This document shows positions 36,033 to 48,329 of a stretch of 64,000 bases of DNA, one piece after another. The position numbers and the translations under genes were made by a program. The DNA lies in NCBI GenBank assembly GCA_034766995.1, contig CM068316.1:19280090-19344089 (forward strand). Reading direction: 5' to 3'. How positions within the stretch are numbered: the first letter of the stretch is position 1; each line of letters begins with the position of its first letter. Origin of the DNA: Acanthacorydalis orientalis (lineage: Eukaryota; Arthropoda; Insecta; Megaloptera; Corydalidae). A model generated the notes under the pieces. That model saw nothing but the letters and a program-made list of their open reading frames with translations, was not told the origin of the DNA and searched no databases.

Positions 36033-36572
36033 TTAGGTTATAAGAAAAATAATTGCGGTTTATGATATTCATATTCATTTTTTAATTGAAATGGTTTTAA
36101 GTGGTCCAGAACTGTTGGATGAGTAACATCTAAATTTTGTGCAAGCTCTCGAATTATTGTGCGTGGTTATGATTCAACTAACGCCTTAAATTGATCGTTA
36201 TGAACTGAAGAAGGACGACCATGACCTTCTCCATACTCAAGACTCTCGTCCCCCGCACGAAATTTTTGTTACTCTATTACACCGTACGTTTCTTAACAGT
36301 ACCCACATCAAAAGCATCCTTTAATTTATGAGCAGTTTCTGCTGTTTTACACAAAAAATTGCTCTTATTTGCTTCCTTTCCATTGTTAATTCAATATCAC
36401 AATTTGAAACAAAATTAATAATAAAACCAAAGGCGATGTTACTCAAATACAGACCGAAAAATTAATTTCAAAATTATATTAATAAGAACACGATGAAATG
36501 ATACTTTCATTAAAAAAAAATAAAGTTGGAATTCAGAACTCAAAAACCACAATTATTTTCCAATCAACCTAA
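36033..36572 (-). mobile_element. Mariner family 2, copy D (540 bp, internally deleted)
   Basis: Ends TTAGGTTATAAGAAAAATAA and the inverse of TTAGGTTGATTGGAAAATAA, with TA on both sides (36031-36032 and 36573-36574). The transposase HTH region on the minus strand is broken by frameshifts; the catalytic region is absent. Confidence 0.9.
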
Positions 36573-36574
36573 TA

Positions 36575-37206
36575 GTACAGAAAATATAAAGAAAAATCTT
36601 ATTTATCAAAAATGACCAACTCACACAACGTATAAAAATATGCTTCTATTAAAAAAAATGTAAATTATAGTTTTCAATTAAATCACATCCATTTTCAAAT
36701 AATTTCCAGTAATATGAATAATTCTCAATTAAATTTTTGACCTAATGTACTATATAATACCACATATATTTCATCTTTTAAAAGAATAACATTTATAATA
36801 ATAAAATTTATGTAGATTTTGTGATAATAATAGTAATTAATAATATTTTCTCTAAAACAATAAAACAATATCTGATATAATTAATAGGGTTTTAAAAAAT
36901 TTAAAACTATTTGTATTTTACCATACACAGATTAAATTTAACATTTTTTTTTTGAATAAAAAATTAAGCTTGTGTTGAAAAATACTTTTGTTCTGTAATT
37001 ATGTGCAATCTTTAACAAAAACAATAAATTATATAAAATTAAATACATTTTCCACTCATGTTACTTTATAATTATTAAATATCATACGTTTATGAATAAA
37101 ACAGAATAAATGTTTTTATAATATTATTGTACATAAAAGTTAATTGAGCGGAAGTTACTAAATGCACATTTATGGAAATCTGCAAGTATAATGGAATACA
37201 GTTAAG

Positions 37207-37255
<49 letters not shown>

Positions 37256-38360
37256 GTATATAGTCTGAGAAATGTTAAAGTAAATTTGAGGAATATTTTT
37301 TTATAAAATTTTATAGTATATTGAGAAAAAAGTCTTTATTCGTAATATGAAATCGTTTTTTTTTATCGATAATACATCAATCTTGTAATAAAGTTAGAGC
37401 CAGTTAAATAAACCGAATAAAACGATATACAAAACCAATTTGACGAATGTACTTTCAGAGCGTATAAATCCGAAAGTCGATCGTAAAGTTCTGATCGCGA
37501 CACTGAAACTAAAAACTCTCAAGAGGTAAAAAGTAACCGAAGAGTTAAACATAGGGAAAAAGTTAAGAGTTTGAGAAAGAAATTAAAGGTGGTAGGTTGA
37601 ACAGTTGCACAATGCAATGTTGAACATGATTAATAAATAATATAGCCGGTAACGACACAAACGTAACTATTGGCTAACTGATTTAAGAAATACTTTTAAG
37701 AATTGAAATATTTGTGTTAAAATAAAATTTACTTTTCTATTTATTATCTTTAAAGTTTTCTTCTTTTTAATAAAAACATCATTGTCTTTTTAATTCTGTA
37801 TTTAAAACTTTTTTTTAGGAAAACATCGCATTCGAATTAAAAATAAAACAATTAACAAAGTTTTGTACGATGCTTGGTTCGGTCTTGAATCGATGTTGAA
37901 CCTTACTTAAAGAAAAACTGTATCACTTATACTAAAAGAGTTATTTTATTTTCTTTATTTTCTTCATATTGTTTTGATTACTTATCATTTTTAAATAAAT
38001 TCGTCAATTAAATTAAACATATTTTTTAACTACCACTCACATCTTACATAAAAATGTTTTGTTACATATGTTGAAAAATATTACACTGAATATTATTTTT
38101 TAAATTATTTAGAAAATTCAATAAACATTTTCATTATAATTACAACTAAAATATGAATGAATATTTCATAAACGAAGCTATTATTCAATTAAAACACAAA
38201 AATTACACTTTTAAACACTGAGATGCTAAAATTATTAAAATATTTCTGTTTTTTTTAACAAAATTTTTCAAAAATATTATTTTTATAACCATTATGAAGT
38301 TTTTGAAGACATTTTTTTTACTTTTGATATTGTAGCTAATTTTATTTTTTTACCAATTAA
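36575..38360. other. AT-rich stretch; possible coding remnant near 37455-37605
   Basis: Contains a TA tract at 37210-37253. At about 37458-37600 a plus-strand frame of about 47 codons with one internal stop reads RAYKSESRS, then SSDRDTETKNSQEVKSNRR and VKHREKVKSLRKKLKVVG. This basic, coiled-coil-like composition is unusual for random AT-rich DNA. Family unknown. Otherwise featureless. Confidence 0.3.
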
Positions 38361-38378
38361 ACTTTTCACTTCTTTTTT

Positions 38379-38431
38379 GTCAAAAATATTCAATAATTTT
38401 GATTATATAAATAATTATTGAATATTTTGAC
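38379..38431. other. Long imperfect stem-loop, possible foldback MITE
   Basis: GTCAAAAATATTCAATAATT on the left pairs with AATTATTGAATATTTTGAC on the right, with one bulged base and a loop of about 14 bases. The flanking CTTTTCACTT and AAGTGGGAAG may extend the pairing to about 38361-38462. Confidence 0.6.
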
Positions 38432-38587
38432 CAGAATATTATTTGTGATAAGTGGGAAGTCAAATTTATTTCTGAAAATAAATTTAGTATAAATATAATT
38501 ATACTTTTAAATAATCTTGTTATGATAATTTATCTCAAAATTAATACGAAATGAACTATAAATTTATAAAATTGTTATTTTTATACA

Positions 38588-39139
38588 TTAGGTTGGTAGA
38601 AAAATAATTTCGGTTTATGGACTTAAAATTCATATACATTTGATTTTCTTCACTGTTTTAAGTGGTCCAGAACTGTTGGATGACAAATGCCTAACTTTGA
38701 AGCTTCCGATTTGTTGTGCGTGGTTCTGATTCAACTAACGCCTTCAGATAGTCGTTATGAACGGAAGAAGAATGCCCGCGACCTTGTTCATCTTCAAGGT
38801 TTTCGTCCCCCGCACAAAATTTTTGAAACCACCATTGCATCGTACGTTCCTTAACAGTGCCCACACCAAAAGCATCGTTTAGTTTACGAGAAGTGTTTGC
38901 TATTTTTCCACCAGTTTTGAACTTATAAAAAACATTGCTCTTATTTGCTACTTTTCCATCTTTACTTCAATAGTCCAATTTGAAGCAAAATTAATAATAA
39001 AACCAAAATCGATGTTACTAAAGTACAGACCGAAAAGTGCACTTTAAAATGATATTAACGATAAAATGACACTTTCATTGAAAAAAATAAGGTTGGAATT
39101 CAGAAAACAAAAGCCGCAATTATTTTCCTACCGATTTTA
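38588..39139 (-). mobile_element. Mariner family 2, copy E (about 552 bp, internally deleted)
   Basis: The left end TTAGGTTGGTAGAAAAATAA is intact. The right end is decayed after TTTTCCTACC. The minus strand carries HTH codons in pieces (LNDAFGVGTVKERTMQWWFQ, then VHNDYLKALVESEPRTT), with an early stop after the initial MEK. The catalytic region is absent, with the same 3' junction as the other copies. Confidence 0.88.
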
Positions 39140-39144
39140 TTAAA

Positions 39145-40300
39145 TTTAATTTTACTATAATAAAATTAATTCCTAGTATTAAGTACGTATATGATTTAAA
39201 TAAATTCAACTTACTGAATTTATTAAAACAAATATGTATATTTTTTGAAAGTCACTTCTCACTCTGAAATTTAAACTTGTTAATATTGATCATATTTAAA
39301 TAATTATAAATTTTTTCTGAAGAAATATTCGTGTGAGTAAATTTTACTAAAATTTTATAAAATATTTTAAATTACTATTATTTACGTGTGAGCTACATTC
39401 ATATCCGAAAAAATATCTTAATTCTCTTATAATTACTATTTGAGAATTATATAGCAATATGAGAAAATCACATTAGCAATTTATTATCCTTAGTATATAT
39501 TTTTATGAGATCGAGGCTTGTGACTGAATTTACTTTGACAAATGAATTTCTCTCACTCTACAAATTTCAAAAAAAATTGTAAAAAATGTTCAATAAATAA
39601 TTATGGATTATTTTTTATTCTTGTTTATGTACAATTCGATGGCAATGATATCATCCTCAGAACTCTAAGGTATAATTTTGCTTATCATTAATACTTCTAA
39701 TAGGTACTGTGTATTATATTTATTTTTTTGTAATTTTGAAATTATAAGAATTCTAAATTCAACTCAAGATTTTATTAAATAAAATCGAAATTAATTTTTT
39801 GTTAATGAAAATTACAACATTAATACATAACAATAAGTTTCATTTTATAAATGTATTACGTTCTAAAATTGTTATCTATTATCTATAAAAAAATATTCTA
39901 TAATATTTCAAAAAATAGACAAATTATTTTTAAAAAACCTGTAGAGATTTTATACTAAATTAATGTTAACAATGATACTTCAAAGTCACATGAAATTTTC
40001 ACGAAGAATTATGATATTTTTTGAGACTATTTGCGCTATTGCTTTTCCATAGATGTTAATATAGAAACTTTGAACGGCGGTACAGTGTCGGGAGCCATAA
40101 AAGACCCGAAAACTAGTATTCTTCATCGGATGTAACTGAGGTCATGATGGATGGGAACAAGGATGTTACGCGTCAAGGGCAGTCATAATATGGGAAAGTT
40201 ACAAAAAACCCAGATTTCTTCAGAAAAAAATTATGATATGAAATGTATGACTTTATAAAACAACTGTGGTGTAATTTATTTGTGAGAATGATTATATAAA
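39145..40300. other. AT-rich stretch with a mixed-composition patch at 40060-40210
   Basis: The patch (AACGGCGGTACAGTGTCGGG, GACCCGAAAACTAGTATTCT, GATGGGAACAAGGATGTTAC) can be read on the plus strand as TLNGGTVSGAIKDPKTSIL followed by stops. It may be a transposon-coding remnant, but no family is recognised. The rest is featureless. Confidence 0.3.
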
Positions 40301-40358
40301 CATAATATATATATATATATATATATATTACGATATTGAGAGAATATATGTAATACAA

Positions 40359-40390
40359 ACGAGCGGGGGCGGAGCCCCCTGTTTTTTTAA
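40359..40390 (+). mobile_element. Helitron-like 3' hairpin end
   Basis: GAGCGGGGGCGGAGCCCCCT forms a perfect GGGGGC/GCCCCC hairpin followed by GTTTTTTT. It resembles the hairpin ends seen at 46534 and 46872, although no CTRR terminus follows and the body of the element is not defined. Confidence 0.45.
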
Positions 40391-40439
40391 AATAATTATT
40401 AAACTCAAACATCACTTAATGTTTATATTAAATTTGTTC

Positions 40440-42089
40440 ATTTGCAGTAGCCTAAATGCTCTTTTTTGTAAGAGAAAAATACTGAATTTAATGCAAGAAA
40501 AATAGCACTCGTATTAAAATCACTATTTAGTAAAAGACTTAATAATAATTTGCATTTAATTTTTTGTTCAAACTGCTTTAGTATATTTAACGATCTATGG
40601 AATATATTTGAAATTAAGAAATATCTGATTTCAGAGAATATGTTGAATTTTGTTAATCTGCAAAATGGACCAAATTAAATAATATCTATTGTAAGAATAT
40701 ATTTTATTTTATTGTTGAAAATTGTGTTAAATTTACTTCAAAAACTAACTTTTTTTATTTTTGTTGCAAAAAGTTGGAATTGTATTTTTAGAACGTTGTG
40801 AATTTTCAAAAATATAATTTTTTTTCGATAATGCTTTAGTATTATTCCCTAAACATATTTAAAAGATTTGAACTCAACATAGACACAATAATAATTATCT
40901 TTTGTATCAATCACATGAATATGACCATTCAATAAATTTTTATTTAATTTCGATGAATTTTCTTAAAGAAAGTTATTTTTTTATTTATACTCAACATAAT
41001 TTATAAAAATGACAAAATTATATTATAAAAGCATGAAAATTTAAATTTTATTTTATATAAAAAAACATTAATATTAAATCATTTAGTAAATATTTGTCCA
41101 TAATTATTTTTGTATTAATTTTAAACTTAGAATTGATTTTAGTATTTAATTTAGATATTGATATTTCTATTACATATTCAATATTATCCACAAATACAAT
41201 ATATGTTAATTCACCTTTTACCATGACAAATGTTTAATCACTGATAACATTTGGATTTATCATAAATATTTAATAAATATATTTAAAAAATATTATCAGT
41301 TGTATTTTTTCAACAAAGATTTATTAAATAAATACCTGGGATCCATAAGAATAATTCTGATACGGACTAAATCGAAACATTTCCCGTGCACAAAAAAAAC
41401 TTTAATAATATAACACTTAAGTAATCCGTCGACATCAAAAAATCGTTTTTTCCTTGTAAACTACTGATTATAACTAAACATTTTAAAAGAATCAATGCAT
41501 AAACTAATCAATTGTGAACACTTTATTTATCATAAACAGTTAAACACAAAAAAACAATGTGAATTAAAATCGATTTCAATAGACATGAATATTTTTTGTA
41601 CACTAAATCCATACATAGTAAATTCATTGTTAATGCGTTGTATTATAGAGTAATTACACAGAAATTTACAATATGCAAAATGTAAAATGAGACGATATTT
41701 TCGATATTATCGATGCACATGCATCGACAAGTGCACTTGAATGATGTAATAAATGAATATAAGCTTCATGAATATTTTTTGAAAAAATTATATGAATTTT
41801 GTACTTTCTTTATCTTTTGAATATGTTGTGATTATGAAGTATTGATAAAATGACCTATATTTTCAACTAGTTTTAGTGATGTTTTTACTTGTATCCGTAT
41901 TAAGTTTCTAATAAATTACAAAGTATTTTAATCATCTAATGTTAAGATATGAATGAAACTTTTATACAATGTCTTTAATTGAAATATTTTTTTCATTTGT
42001 TTGAATAGCGATAAATTTATTATTTTAAACTTATAACAATATTCAAAAAAATTGTAGATTATTGGTGTTTTATACAAAAGAATCTATTG

Positions 42090-42090
<1 letters not shown>
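40440..42090. other. AT-rich stretch without recognisable gene
   Basis: No reading frame, repeat family or long inverted repeat was noticed. Confidence 0.5.

Positions 42091-42093
<3 letters not shown>

Positions 42094-42141
<48 letters not shown>
42094..42141. repeat. (TA)n microsatellite
   Basis: TA tract of about 48 bp. Confidence 0.96.
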
Positions 42142-42143
<2 letters not shown>

Positions 42144-42435
42144 AAGAGAGTTATAATAAACGCACTATATTACTTATCATCTATATTTTCATAATATCAA
42201 ATAAGGTTTTTATATTTTCTTGTGCAGTAATTAGAGAGAGACGTAATCTTAGTGATATATAGGCAATCGTTTAAATTTAAAAGTGTAAGTACATAAGTAT
42301 TGAATTAAATCTGAATATTAATAATATTTTATAGTGAATTGAGTGCTTTTTGCACCTTATAGTGACATTATTTTGATTAGAAACCTGTTGAAACTGGTCA
42401 TTTGTATAAAAAGATCTTAATAAGTATCAAAAAAT

Positions 42436-42481
<46 letters not shown>
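42436..42481. repeat. (TA)n microsatellite
   Basis: TA tract of about 45 bp, preceded at 42388 by the motif GTTGAAACTGGTCATTTG that resembles the arthropod GAAACCGGTC repeat word. Confidence 0.95.
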
Positions 42482-42483
<2 letters not shown>

Positions 42484-42810
42484 ATAAATTATAATTTAAA
42501 GGAAATTGTATTGGTTTTCTTTTTGAGTAGAATTTTAACCAAGTGTTTCTGCATGTTGTATTCGTTAATTTATTTTGACCAGAAAAATATTTGTCTCTAG
42601 TTTACTACTTGTTCAAAAAATAAATGACGGTTTATATATTTATCTACTAATTAAAACGAATTTTTGTTTCGTAGAATTGAATATAAGATTATAATTTTCA
42701 TAAATTAATAACTATTAAAATAAATAAATGATGTCATTATTAATTTATGCTTAAAAATTTACTATAAGTTTTGTACAATTGGGAATAAAAAATAGATGAT
42801 GTGGTATTAA

Positions 42811-43346
42811 CAGCATAGGATTTAGACAAGGGCAATATGAGCCACTGCCGAGGGCGGAAAATGTTGATGGGCCACAAATTTTTAAAAGCTGGAAAATTTA
42901 TTTTCAATTTACAGGTAACTCAAATTTGAAATGAAAAATTAAATCTAAAATTTTTTGTAGTACAAATTTTATTTTTGAGATTTATGTAACAAAACTTTAT
43001 AATTTTGAATTAAAGTACTGATCATAACTGTTTCCGAAAAGTAAGACGCAAGAATTTTTTAAAGTGGTAACATGGAAAGGTTTTTTATAGCTCAATTTTT
43101 CTTGAAAATATAATGTATATTATATAGTCTATTTACTACATGTCAGTTTACATTTTGTATATAAATTAAATAAATGGAAAAATTTACAAATTTTTTAGTG
43201 ATCATTAATATTTTTAGTGTCGAATGTTCTCAAAATTACCTACAGTAATGGATTTCTATTAATTCATTTGAACAAAATAATGTGGAAGGGGAGGAGAGGA
43301 ATTTGATGGAGGCCCAAGGGCGGCACCTAGTGTAAATCCGACGCTG
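42811..43346. mobile_element. hAT-type non-autonomous element (536 bp)
   Basis: The left end is CAGCATAGGATTTAGACAAG and the inverse of the right end is CAGCGTCGGATTTACACTAG, the CAG...GGATTTA pattern of hAT ends. The 8-bp flanks GGTATTAA (42803-42810) and AGTATTAA (43347-43354) match at 7 of 8 positions, as expected of a hAT target duplication. Subterminal GGGCGG / CCGCCC words are also inverted. No transposase coding remains. Confidence 0.85.
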
Positions 43347-43354
43347 AGTATTAA

Positions 43355-43634
43355 CCCTTAGCTGCCACACTTATCTGGTATAACATAGCTGCCACATGGG
43401 GTCAATACAACCCCAGCGATTAAAAATTGTTATTGCAAAAAAACTATACAATATTTTGACTTGATTTTTTTTTCGCTTATACTGAAGGGTTACTTTAATG
43501 AATGGAATAGGTTATATAATTGAAAAATTAAATTGATTATTGAACAAAAATTGTAAAAGTCAGGAAAAATGAAAAAATTGATATTTTTATAAAAAAAAAA
43601 ATATTTTTTATTGACTCACAGTGGCAGCTAAGGG
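43355..43634. mobile_element. piggyBac-like MITE (280 bp)
   Basis: Perfect 14-bp terminal inverted repeats CCCTTAGCTGCCAC / GTGGCAGCTAAGGG, flanked on both sides by TTAA (43351-43354 and 43635-43638), the target site of piggyBac transposons, whose ends also begin CCC. The word TAGCTGCCACA recurs subterminally at about 43386. No coding sequence. The left TTAA is the last part of the target duplication of the hAT element that ends at 43346. Confidence 0.9.
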
Positions 43635-43639
43635 TTAAG

Positions 43640-44910
43640 AATCAAACACATATAATAAATTACATTTTTATAATTTGTTAAGAGTACTAGGTTTTTTGAA
43701 TTTTTTCCTATCCACTGAAATGAAGTTAATAAAAAAAATGAAGTCAATAAATAAATGGATGTCAGATATAGGTATTCAGAGCGTAAAAACCCCAGGAACT
43801 GCCGATACAAAAAACCCGTTATTATACTGAACATAAGATCAGATCATTTAATAGCTAAAATAACCTAAAAAAATATATAATTTGATCTTCTTCCTTTGAT
43901 TGTATGCATTAATACTGTTTAAAAATTTTCCTAGATCAGTGCTATGTTTATATTTTCATCTTAAATCATATTTTTATTATTAGCTTCTGAATTCCACTAC
44001 TAAAACAACGAGAAAATTGTGAAAATCGAAATCAGTAGTAGAAAATATAAGTCAATATTAGCCTAAGAGAAGTAACTGAAATAATACCGAAAAAGTTATA
44101 TATGAACTTATCAAATTATTTAATTACTTTAATACTAAGAGAGACAACAGATAAATATAGTTAATAAAATTATTATGTTATAATTCACACGAAAAAATTT
44201 TGTAGGACGGATACAAAAAAAATAAAGCATTTTTATTGGTATAATAACAAATATCTCTTTTAATTAAATATAAATCTTACTTTTAATTATTTATTGGATT
44301 CTTTAAATAAATTTAAAATAGAATTTTCTTCATTTTCCTTATTAAGATGTAATTTATAACAATAATGATACATCTATAAATGTAATAAAAGTACATGTAA
44401 TAAATGTCAATGCTTATCAGCAAGTAATAACAAATTGATAACAAGATATAAGTTAAAATATTAAAAATAAATGGTTGTACGTTCTGGATTATTGAGATAA
44501 TACAATAATAGTTTGGATATGCTACAACCTTGAAGACAATACCATTTAACAAGTTAATTTTTTTACCTATTTAATATATTAATTTTCATGACTTTTAAAT
44601 GGTTTTGAAAAGTTTTGTTTCAATTAAACTATTAAGAAAATAGAGTAGTTTTTGAATAATATTAATTGAAATATTCAAGTATGAACACATTTGTAATTTT
44701 AATAATAAAAATGATCTCACATGTTAACAACACTTTCTCAAATATTCAGTTAAACATTTTAAAACTGCAAGTATTGTTTTTATAATGTATATTAAACTTC
44801 ATAAATAAAATGTGACATTTCAGATTATTAATCATAGCATTGATTAGAATTATCTACTTTTACAGCTGACATCAGGTGTTATAGTTTTATTTTAACTAGA
44901 CGTTTGTATA
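43640..44910. other. AT-rich stretch without recognisable gene
   Basis: The minus-strand frames at 43628-43834 and 44313-44552 are hydrophobic, AT-driven and resemble nothing known to me. No repeat was delimited. Confidence 0.5.
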
Positions 44911-44915
44911 AAAAT

Positions 44916-44964
44916 GTTGCAATATTATAAATTAAATACTTTATTCAATTTATAATATTGCAAC
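44916..44964. other. Perfect 18-bp inverted repeat with 13-base loop
   Basis: The left arm GTTGCAATATTATAAATT (44916-44933) and the right arm (44947-44964) are exact reverse complements. It forms a 49-base hairpin, too short for a typical animal pre-microRNA and with no paired extension outside the arms. It may be a foldback repeat or a cruciform site. Confidence 0.85.
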
Positions 44965-45340
44965 TAATGAATGAAATTCATTATAAAATCAGTTTATTTC
45001 AAAATATAAGTTAGAAAAGGAGAATAAATGAAGTTTATTTCTATGGTGTAGTTATTATGTTGAAATTTTTTGTAATAAGTTACATCTATAACTGAAAATT
45101 TTGCTGTTTGATTTTTGCATTTATTTAAAAATATTATATTCAATATAACATCCATTTGTAGTCAAAACTATCAAAATGATATATGAATTGTACAAATGAT
45201 TGATATAAATTAAAATTTACTGAAGAGGTAATCTTTTTTATAAAGAAGGATATAGGAATAGACTGATATTTTAAAATTTATCAAGATGTGGAGTATATTG
45301 CCTGGTACGGTTAAAATAATATGTTACAGTGTAGGACATT

Positions 45341-45368
45341 TCTACTAGTTATTTTATTAACTAGTAGA
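45341..45368. other. Perfect 11-bp inverted repeat
   Basis: TCTACTAGTTA and TAACTAGTAGA separated by TTTTAT. Isolated palindrome with unknown role. Confidence 0.75.
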
Positions 45369-45549
45369 ACACTTTAGTGTGAAAATTAATTTTTAATATT
45401 AGTATTAACTTTAATTTGTCTATTAACAGCACTTCTCATGCTAAAATAATTTTTAGGTGCTTTTATTTCTGTTGGTATTTTTAGATATTATAGAATTTGT
45501 AGTTTCCTAGTCTATTTATAGTCTCCTATTAAAAATGTAAACACAAATA

Positions 45550-46068
45550 TTAGTTTAGTAGATGAATAATTGAGGTTTATGACCTAGAAATTCATATACA
45601 TTTTTTAATTGAAATAATTTTAAGTGGTCCAGAACTGATGAATGACTAACGTCTAACTTTTGTGCAAGTTCTCGAATTGTCGTACATGGTTCTTTAACTA
45701 ACTCCTTCAGTTGGTGGACCTTCTTCATCTTCAAGGCTCTCGTCCCTAGAACGACATTTTTGGAACGACCATTGTACCGTACGTTCTTTGAAAGTACCCA
45801 CACCAAAAGCATCGTTTAGTTTCTTCAGTTTACCACCCGTTTCGAACTCATACAAAAAAGTTCTTTTGCTTCCTTTCCATCTTTAATTCAATAGCCCAAT
45901 TTTAAGCAAAATTAATAATGAAACCAAAATCGATGTTTTCAAAATACAGACCGAAAAATGCATTTTAAAATGATATTAACATGAACACAACGAAATGACA
46001 CTTTCATTGAAAATTATAAGGTTCGAATTCAGGAAACAAAAATCGCAATTATTTTCCTACCAACCGAA
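45550..46068 (-). mobile_element. Mariner family 2, copy F (519 bp, internally deleted)
   Basis: Ends TTAGTTTAGTAGATGAATAA and the inverse of TTCGGTTGGTAGGAAAATAA, with TA on both sides (45548-45549 and 46069-46070). The minus-strand HTH codons include LKELVKEPCTTIRELAQKL and VSHSSVLDHLK, the second HTH unit. The first unit carries a deletion. The catalytic region is absent. Confidence 0.9.
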
Positions 46069-46074
46069 TATAAT

Positions 46075-46530
46075 ACATAAAGTTTAACACATAATTTCGA
46101 AACTATTTTTATTATTTTCATTACTTATCGCCTTAACAATTTGATTTAATCAATTTAATCTACAAGCATGCATGACTAAGCAATCTGTTCAAAAGAAACA
46201 ATCGTCATTTTTATTTATTTAATTTAAACAGTCTTTGAATAAAAGGATTGTTAATCTAATAGCAAGTAAAAAATGTTAAATTGGTTAAATAAACAATACA
46301 TAGACGTTTTCTTTAGATAAGACGATAGTCTATTTTCGTGATAACAAAAATGTGTTGTAAAAAACAAATTACATTACGAAATAAATGACTATTTTGCTAA
46401 AATTATTATAATTAAAATTACTTCATTTTCATTTTTTGTGTTCTTTGAATTGAAATTTATTTCAAAAATCATTATTTGAAACTTAAATTACTATTTTATG
46501 AATATTTTAAATGATAAAATATTTTATATT
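46075..46530. other. AT-rich stretch without recognisable gene
   Basis: No frame, repeat or terminal repeat was noticed. Confidence 0.5.
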
Positions 46531-46533
46531 TAG

Positions 46534-46870
46534 CTAGGGGGCTTCGTCCCCTTTTTAACCACCAACGGGCTCGCTGCACTCGTGCACTTGCCAATTACAA
46601 GCATGTACATGTAACCGAATAAAGCAATAAACAAATTTTTTAGAACACATTTATGACTATATAAGTATTCTTGTAGATCTATTGCAACGTATTATATATA
46701 AATATACATATATGTTAGTATGTTCATATAATCATTATAACAAATAGATTGCCACGTAGTTGTTTTATATATAAAATAAACACATTTAGGTACTGTAGAA
46801 ACCTCCCCCCAAAGAAATAAGTCGACGTTACGGAATTTTTAATGGATAATTTTGATTATATATATATATA
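46534..46870 (-). mobile_element. Helitron-like non-autonomous element, tandem copy 1
   Basis: Read on the minus strand, it starts in the TA-rich head ATATATATAATCAAAATTAT and ends GCGAGCCCGTTGG, a GGGG/CCCC hairpin (GGGGACGAAGCCCC) and CTAG, the CTRR terminus of Helitrons. It shares GACGT-AACTTATTT-like, TTTATTGCTTTATTCGGTTA and ATTGGCAAGTGC-type blocks with copy 2. No coding sequence. Confidence 0.7.
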
Positions 46871-46871
46871 T

Positions 46872-47007
46872 ACTAAAGGGCTTCGCCGCCTGCTCGCTGC
46901 GCTCACCCACATATCAATTACAAGCAGGTTATGTAACCGAATGTAAACGATAAACATATTTGAGTACCATGAAAGCCACTTTTCAAATAAATAAGTTGAC
47001 GTCATGA

Positions 47008-47059
<52 letters not shown>

Positions 47060-47163
47060 TATGTCTATATAAACATTCTTGAAGACAGATTATTTTTTTC
47101 AACGTGTTTTATATAGTTTATTGTTGATAATTTTGATTTTATATATATAGAAAGATAGAGAGA
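46872..47163 (-). mobile_element. Helitron-like non-autonomous element, tandem copy 2
   Basis: On the minus strand it starts TCTCTCTATCTTTCTATATA followed by TAAAATCAAAATTATCAAC, contains an internal TA microsatellite (47009-47056), and ends GTGAGCGCAGCGAGCAGGCG, GCGAAGCCC and TTTAG. The end abuts the head of copy 1. The head sequence, internal microsatellite and GC-rich hairpin tail recall the HINE/DINE-1 type of Helitron derivative. Confidence 0.7.
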
Positions 47164-47164
47164 C

Positions 47165-48202
47165 ATTATAGACACATATAGATATATAAGAGTATTATAG
47201 TAAATTCTATTGTGGTGAAAAGAATGTTAAAAAGGATCATTTTTCTTGATTTGTTGAAATTTTACTATAAATTTTCGAAAATTGTACTTTTATTCCAAAA
47301 TATTTTTTTTTATTTTTAATTATTTGCATACTTTTGAACCAATATCTACGTTTTAATAGATGTGTCAAACATAATTTGTCTTTATATGGAATTTCGAAAA
47401 AAACAAAATTGAATCACCTATATTTAATTTTAGATATTTTTTTAAAATGAAATAAATTTGTTAAATAAATTTATTTGTTGATTACATGTTAATTATAAAT
47501 AATTGTTGTCAGATACTGATTTTCAAAGTAATTTCAAAATGCCTTAATTCTTAAATAAATTTAAAATAAAACGCATTTTTATCTAAAAAAGTATTTAAAA
47601 GTACTGGGATATTTTTGATAAATATTATGAATAAAATATGGACAGTAAAAATAAAACTACATGGTTTTTATGATAAATATTATCATTAGTAGTAGTTTAA
47701 TAATTTATTTTATCAAAAAGAACAAACTATTTGTAGCATATTTAATCGACATAAAAACCAAATTAATGCTCACAAAGTGTAAGTTATGAACTAATAAATA
47801 GCATAAAGAAAACGAATCAGAATTGTTATTATAAACGTTTAATATCCTGTACTTATTTAATCATTGTTTAAAAAAGTATATTATTTACAATCATTACCAT
47901 TAATCTGAATTTTGATATCGTTTCACAAATATCTTAATTGAACTGTATGCATTCGTTTGCACATGTTTTGATAGTAGTACTGCAATTGTAAATACTTGTT
48001 CGTGTTAGTCAGTCTTGTCAGTATCAATTTAGTGGAGCATACAAGAAATGAAAGTTTGAGTAACGCTGATACAAAAATAAAAATGTAGATACATTGAAGA
48101 ATTAATGTTTCCTTGCAAGTAAACCGTTCATCACAATGATTCATTTGAGAGTCATTGACCTATGTTTATATGTTTCTCTGAAGGGCCATTTTTTTCAAAT
48201 AG

Positions 48203-48205
<3 letters not shown>
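47165..48205. other. AT-rich stretch without recognisable gene
   Basis: No frame, repeat or terminal repeat was noticed. Confidence 0.5.

Positions 48206-48242
<37 letters not shown>
48206..48242. repeat. (TA)n microsatellite
   Basis: TA tract of about 36 bp. Confidence 0.94.
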
Positions 48243-48245
<3 letters not shown>

Positions 48246-48329
48246 GAATGTATATATGTGTATATTATATACATATAATGTGTGGTATTTATTTTTAATA
48301 AATGCATTTAACATACAGTGGAGTCACTG

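Noticed and set aside
44916..44964. The 49-base hairpin as a microRNA precursor
   Set aside because: The stem is too short, is perfectly paired, and has no flanking lower stem. A palindromic repeat is the simpler reading.
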